A DNA stretch of 49,310 nucleotides from an uncultured Lachnospiraceae bacterium (GTDB taxonomy: Bacteria > Bacillota > Clostridia > Lachnospirales > Lachnospiraceae). Below, piece after piece: positions 49,221 to 49,310 of this stretch (the first letter of the stretch is position 1; each line of letters starts with the position of its first letter). A program made the translations under genes and the position numbers. The DNA lies in NCBI GenBank assembly GCA_910577955.1, contig CAJTNC010000020.1, positions 1 to 49,310 on the forward strand, written 5' to 3'. Below the pieces are notes generated by a model. The model made no database searches, was not told the DNA's origin, and saw only the letters and a list, made by a program, of their open reading frames with translations.

Positions 49221-49310
49221 TCAAAATAGTCCCGAAACCCTCTCCGGAGGATCAGTGAATATTATCCCCCTTGGGAGCCACCAGTTTCCCGCTTCAGAGC
49301 CACCCGGAAA
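49221..49310 (-). CDS. Possible 3' end of a gene entering from the right edge
   Basis: The minus-strand frame from the window edge is open for 29 codons (FPGGSEAGNWWLPRGIIF then TDPPERVSGLF) and stops with TGA 17 bp before the PHP start codon. The spacing suits an upstream gene of the same operon, but the piece is too short to recognise, and chance is not excluded. Confidence 0.3.
   Translation of the reverse strand, partial: FPGGSEAGNWWLPRGIIFTDPPERVSGLF

Overview
The window looks like the chromosome of an anaerobic, gut-type Firmicute, most likely a member of the Lachnospiraceae. This rests on the dgt-dnaG-rpoD-trmK-nif3 cluster, a class A RNase P RNA, a CobW pair, a FlxA-like protein, a ferredoxin-dependent 2-oxoacid oxidoreductase, T-box and BlaI/BlaR1 regulation, and strong AGGAGG ribosome binding sites. 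Most genes read leftward (minus strand).

Layout. 1-1075: the right edge of a prophage remnant (tape-measure C-terminus and a small phage protein), then a decayed piece of an ABC-F gene. 1063-3178: a LysR regulator divergent from a two-gene chromate transporter. 3212-7420: CmpB-like membrane protein, YlmH-type S4 protein and two CobW GTPases, interleaved with two copies of a small transposable repeat (MITE). 7532-8755: an extracellular trypsin-like protease and rnpB. 8850-17047: YhfC protease, a nucleoside kinase, then nif3-trmK-rpoD-dnaG-dgt. 17251-21628: a small protein behind a sigma-D-like promoter, a WYL regulator divergent from a DJ-1 protein, an RmlD-like reductase and a uracil permease. 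21780-25127: PII protein plus potABC, closed by a strong terminator and without potD. 25162-28142: a BlaI/BlaR1 pair and a second, identically controlled operon for two exported proteins of unknown function. 28267-31744: a 40-residue membrane microprotein, acylphosphatase, a Cof hydrolase, HPr and PTS enzyme I. 31827-40377: one long L-ascorbate (ula) operon with an unknown propeller-like protein and no ulaD. 40667-44391: FlxA-like protein, an AgrC/AgrA-like two-component pair, another MITE and a decayed Ntn hydrolase. 44590-48272: a four-subunit 2-oxoacid:ferredoxin oxidoreductase operon behind a T-box leader whose specifier reads isoleucine, with a MITE between the alpha and beta genes. 48313-49310: a PHP phosphoesterase and the tail of another possible gene.

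How it works together. The PTS proteins HPr and EI would energise the UlaABC transporter; UlaG, UlaE and UlaF then carry ascorbate 6-phosphate towards xylulose 5-phosphate, with the UlaD step missing locally. The T-box ties the oxidoreductase to isoleucyl-tRNA charging, which suggests a biosynthetic (reductive carboxylation) role rather than only pyruvate catabolism. BlaI appears to control both its own promoter and the exported-protein operon through matching GTACTAC/GTAGTAC operators.

Best candidates for something new: the isoleucine T-box on an oxidoreductase, the BlaI regulon without a beta-lactamase, the unknown ula-operon protein with the pathway gap, and a hairpin-rich MITE family with 12-bp target duplications and a compensatory base change. 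All functional calls are made by reading motifs; no database search was possible.
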